Below, in pieces: positions 62,105 to 64,000 of a stretch of DNA of 64,000 nt. Numbering within the stretch: position 1 is the first letter of the stretch; each line of letters begins with the position of its first letter. The stretch comes from Bdellovibrionales bacterium (GTDB lineage: Bacteria; Bdellovibrionota; UBA1018). The translations under genes and the position numbers were made by a program. The notes beneath the pieces are model-generated. The model had not been told where the DNA came from and did no database searches. It worked only from the letters and a program-made list of their open reading frames with translations. The stretch covers positions 124,001-188,000 of the forward strand of contig CANCQK010000004.1 in assembly GCA_947380295.1 (NCBI GenBank). The letters run 5' to 3'.

Positions 62105-63163
62105 ATGTCAGAACCTTCGTTCAATGAGTTGAAGATTGAATCAAAGTCAGACCACCGGTCGTATCAGTTGACAGAAATTCCCCCGGTTTTGAAAACAATC
62201 GCCCGTAACTTGATCGGTTTTCTTGCATTTTGGGCTCTTGCGCTACTTTTTGTACCTTGGCAACAAACCTCACTCGGGTTCGGGAGAGTATTAGCCTATT
62301 CCCCGACGGAGCGTCAGCAAAGCATCGATGCTCCAGTGGAGGGACGTCTTGTGAAGTGGTTTGTGCAGGAGGGATCGGTTGTTGGAAAAGGGGACCCGAT
62401 CGTTGAGATCACTGATAATGACCCCGAAATTTTAAATCGATTAAAAGCGGAGAGAGCTGCAGTTGAGTCACGCTTGGATGCAGCTCGAATTTCGCTGAGT
62501 ATGGCCAAAATTAATTTGGATCGGCAAAAGTCACTTTTTGACCAAGGGTTGAGTTCCCGGCGTGCTTTTGAACTGGCTACCCTTGAGTATGCTAAATACA
62601 TGACCGATCAGGCCAATGCCAAAACGGAGTTAGTTCGACTTGAGACTCGATTGGCAAGGCAATCGACTCAGTTTGTGAGTGCTCCTCGGGGTGGTACGAT
62701 TTTGAGAAGAATTGCTGGGGAGCATTCTGTTTTGGTGAAATCAGGTGATTCACTTGCCGTTCTGGTGCCCGATACCAGTTCGCGTGCCGTGGAGTTATTG
62801 GTAGATGGAATAGATGTTTCTTTGATGCATATTGGCCAAGAGGTTCAACTTCAGTTTGAAGGCTGGCCTGCGATCCAGTTCAGTGGATGGCCTTCCATTG
62901 CTGTTGGAGCATTTTCGGGCAAAATTGCAATCATCGATGCCGCAGATGATGGAGATGGAAAGTTTCGCATCCTGATTTCTCCCTCGGAAGCAGATCACTG
63001 GCCGTCGAGTAATCTTTTGAGGCAGGGGGTTCGTGCTCAGGGTCTGGTGCTGCTCGGGAGAGTCAAGTTAGGTTACGAGATTTGGCGAAGGTTTAATGGC
63101 TTTCCTGCTTTGAGAACGGCGCCGGCGGCAGGGGCCGAAAAGTCTAAAAAGGGAAAAGCATGA
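62105..63163 (+). CDS. HlyD-family membrane fusion protein
   Basis: 352 residues from ATG 62105, with AAGGGG upstream; a TTG at 62096 overlaps the ABC stop and is the alternative. N-terminal anchor NLIGFLAFWALALLFVPW. Lipoyl halves at YSPTERQQSIDAPVEGRLVKWFV, read in parts, and FVSAPRGGTILRRI, separated by a coiled coil (~115-190). C-terminal beta-barrel. It bridges the ABC protein to the TolC channel in the periplasm. Confidence 0.9.
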   Translation: MSEPSFNELKIESKSDHRSYQLTEIPPVLKTIARNLIGFLAFWALALLFVPWQQTSLGFGRVLAYSPTERQQSIDAPVEGRLVKWFVQEGSVVGKGDPIVEITDNDPEILNRLKAERAAVESRLDAARISLSMAKINLDRQKSLFDQGLSSRRAFELATLEYAKYMTDQANAKTELVRLETRLARQSTQFVSAPRGGTILRRIAGEHSVLVKSGDSLAVLVPDTSSRAVELLVDGIDVSLMHIGQEVQLQFEGWPAIQFSGWPSIAVGAFSGKIAIIDAADDGDGKFRILISPSEADHWPSSNLLRQGVRAQGLVLLGRVKLGYEIWRRFNGFPALRTAPAAGAEKSKKGKA

Positions 63164-63198
63164 GGAGTTTTTTGGTCCCGCAGGAACGGTGAAATAGA

Positions 63199-64000
63199 AT
63201 GAGTGCGAAAATCCGTCGGATGATTCAGTGTTTGGTTATTATTTTTGGAGTTTCGGGCTCGCCTGCTTGGAGTGCTCAGCTCACGTTGGATGAAGTTTTG
63301 AAGTCAGTGGATCAGCATTTTCCGATGATGGTGAATGCCCGCCTGGAGATTCAGAAAGCAGAGGCAGACTATTTGTCTGCCCAGGGGGGATTTGACCCCA
63401 CCCTAAAAGCCTCCGCCAATAGCACGGTAGAGGGGTACTATAAAAATTTTTATACCGATCTGGGAGTGGACCAACCCACGGCTCTTTGGGGTGCTCGGGT
63501 TTTTGCCGGTTGGAAAAATGGGCAAGGTAAATTTCCGGTCTATGATTCTAAAAATGCGACTTTTAGCGCCGGTGAGGCTCGCTTCGGGGTTGAGGTTCCA
63601 ATTCTTAAAGGCGGTAGCACTGACGAGAGACGAACCCGGATGGGCACTGCTCAAAGGGGAGTTGAGTTGGCTGGTCAGAGTGCCGCAGCCCAACGACTCG
63701 AGGTCAATAAACAGGCTGCTTTCAAGTATTGGGACTGGGTTGCTGCTGGCCAAAAACTGAAAGTTGCTGAAGATCTTTTACAGATTTCTTTGGTTCGAGA
63801 TAAGGCCCTGATTGATCGTGTCAAGCAGGGTGATACTCCACGGATTGATCAAACTGACAATCAGCGCGCGGTAGTTCAGCGTCGTTCGGGGGTCATCTCA
63901 GCTGAGAGAACACTTCAGAAGGTTTCGTTTGAACTTTCGTTGTTTTTGAGGGATTCCTCGGGGGTTCCTCGCGTTGTAGCAAGAGAGGACTTGCCGACTA
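63199..64000 (+). CDS. TolC-family outer-membrane efflux protein (3' partial)
   Basis: The frame runs from ATG 63199 to the window edge (~267 codons). Signal peptide CLVIIFGVSGSPAWSA, then LTLDEVLKSVDQHFPMMVNAR, the usual TolC opening, and long helices (~150-260) with KADYLSAQGG-like features. AGGAACGG is the ribosome site. As the third gene after ABC and HlyD homologues it completes a type I secretion apparatus. The rest, and any substrate gene, lies beyond the window. Confidence 0.88.
   Translation, partial: MSAKIRRMIQCLVIIFGVSGSPAWSAQLTLDEVLKSVDQHFPMMVNARLEIQKAEADYLSAQGGFDPTLKASANSTVEGYYKNFYTDLGVDQPTALWGARVFAGWKNGQGKFPVYDSKNATFSAGEARFGVEVPILKGGSTDERRTRMGTAQRGVELAGQSAAAQRLEVNKQAAFKYWDWVAAGQKLKVAEDLLQISLVRDKALIDRVKQGDTPRIDQTDNQRAVVQRRSGVISAERTLQKVSFELSLFLRDSSGVPRVVAREDLPT

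Overview
The window reads as a chromosomal segment of a Gram-negative, deltaproteobacterium-like organism, most plausibly Bdellovibrionota or a relative. The reasons are family content rather than any similarity search: a TolQ/TolR/TolR plus AgmX-type envelope complex, many lipoproteins and secreted proteins, a PTP-like phytase, ferritin-like DUF455, a GbsR-type regulator and PilZ-like response regulators. No rRNA, tRNA, CRISPR array, prophage or classical insertion sequence was recognised. The only mobile-type gene is a REP-associated Y1 transposase.

Layout: (1) 1-3841, a very large adenylate kinase fusion entering from outside the window. (2) 3970-6182, a CBS-domain gene, a REP-type transposase between two direct repeats, a DUF1566-like fragment and a decayed second copy of part of the CBS gene. 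(3) 6189-14802 (minus), a nine-gene run: SOUL protein, lipocalin, SDR-SRPBCC fusion, crtY, crtE, crtI, crtB, a His-rich membrane protein and a secreted protein. (4) 14875-21567 (mostly plus), a GbsR-family regulator, DCC1-like protein, UbiB/ABC1 kinase, DUF1295 protein, FAD oxidoreductase (minus), photolyase and Rieske oxygenase, followed by a second lipocalin on the minus strand. Regions 3 and 4 together look like a light/singlet-oxygen defence regulon. Two identical 22-bp operators (AAGTTTA-N8-TAAACTT) sit at its two key promoters. (5) 22159-26026, phosphoribosyltransferase, lipoprotein glycosyltransferase, SCO1 and a proline-tailed VWA-like protein.

(6) 26207-38305 (minus), an approximately 12-kb tightly overlapping operon encoding TolQ, two TolR, an FHA-like/AgmX energy-coupling protein, an OMP, two large TPR proteins, a GYF-domain protein, a VWA lipoprotein and two small unknowns. 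It resembles the Agl-Glt trans-envelope machinery of myxobacteria. (7) 38514-41361, glutathione transferase, PTP-like phytase and a signal-peptide-bearing GNAT. (8) 41495-43889 (minus), type III polyketide synthase, a second His-rich membrane protein and a UbiG-like methyltransferase, coupled by ATGA overlaps. (9) 44126-53594, unknown secreted protein, M48 protease, TPR plus beta-barrel protein divergent from a FecR-domain protein and a large lipoprotein, then a DUF455/ATP-grasp fusion.

(10) 53788-55872, LysR regulator divergent from an Old Yellow Enzyme. (11) 55976-60042, a hybrid histidine kinase with HPt convergent with two REC-PilZ-like regulators. (12) 60381-64000, a type I secretion operon (ABC protein with unusual ATPase motifs, HlyD, TolC) running off the right edge.

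Start codons were moved from the longest open frame where a Shine-Dalgarno sequence, a signal peptide or an ATGA overlap favoured another site; these choices are stated in each entry.
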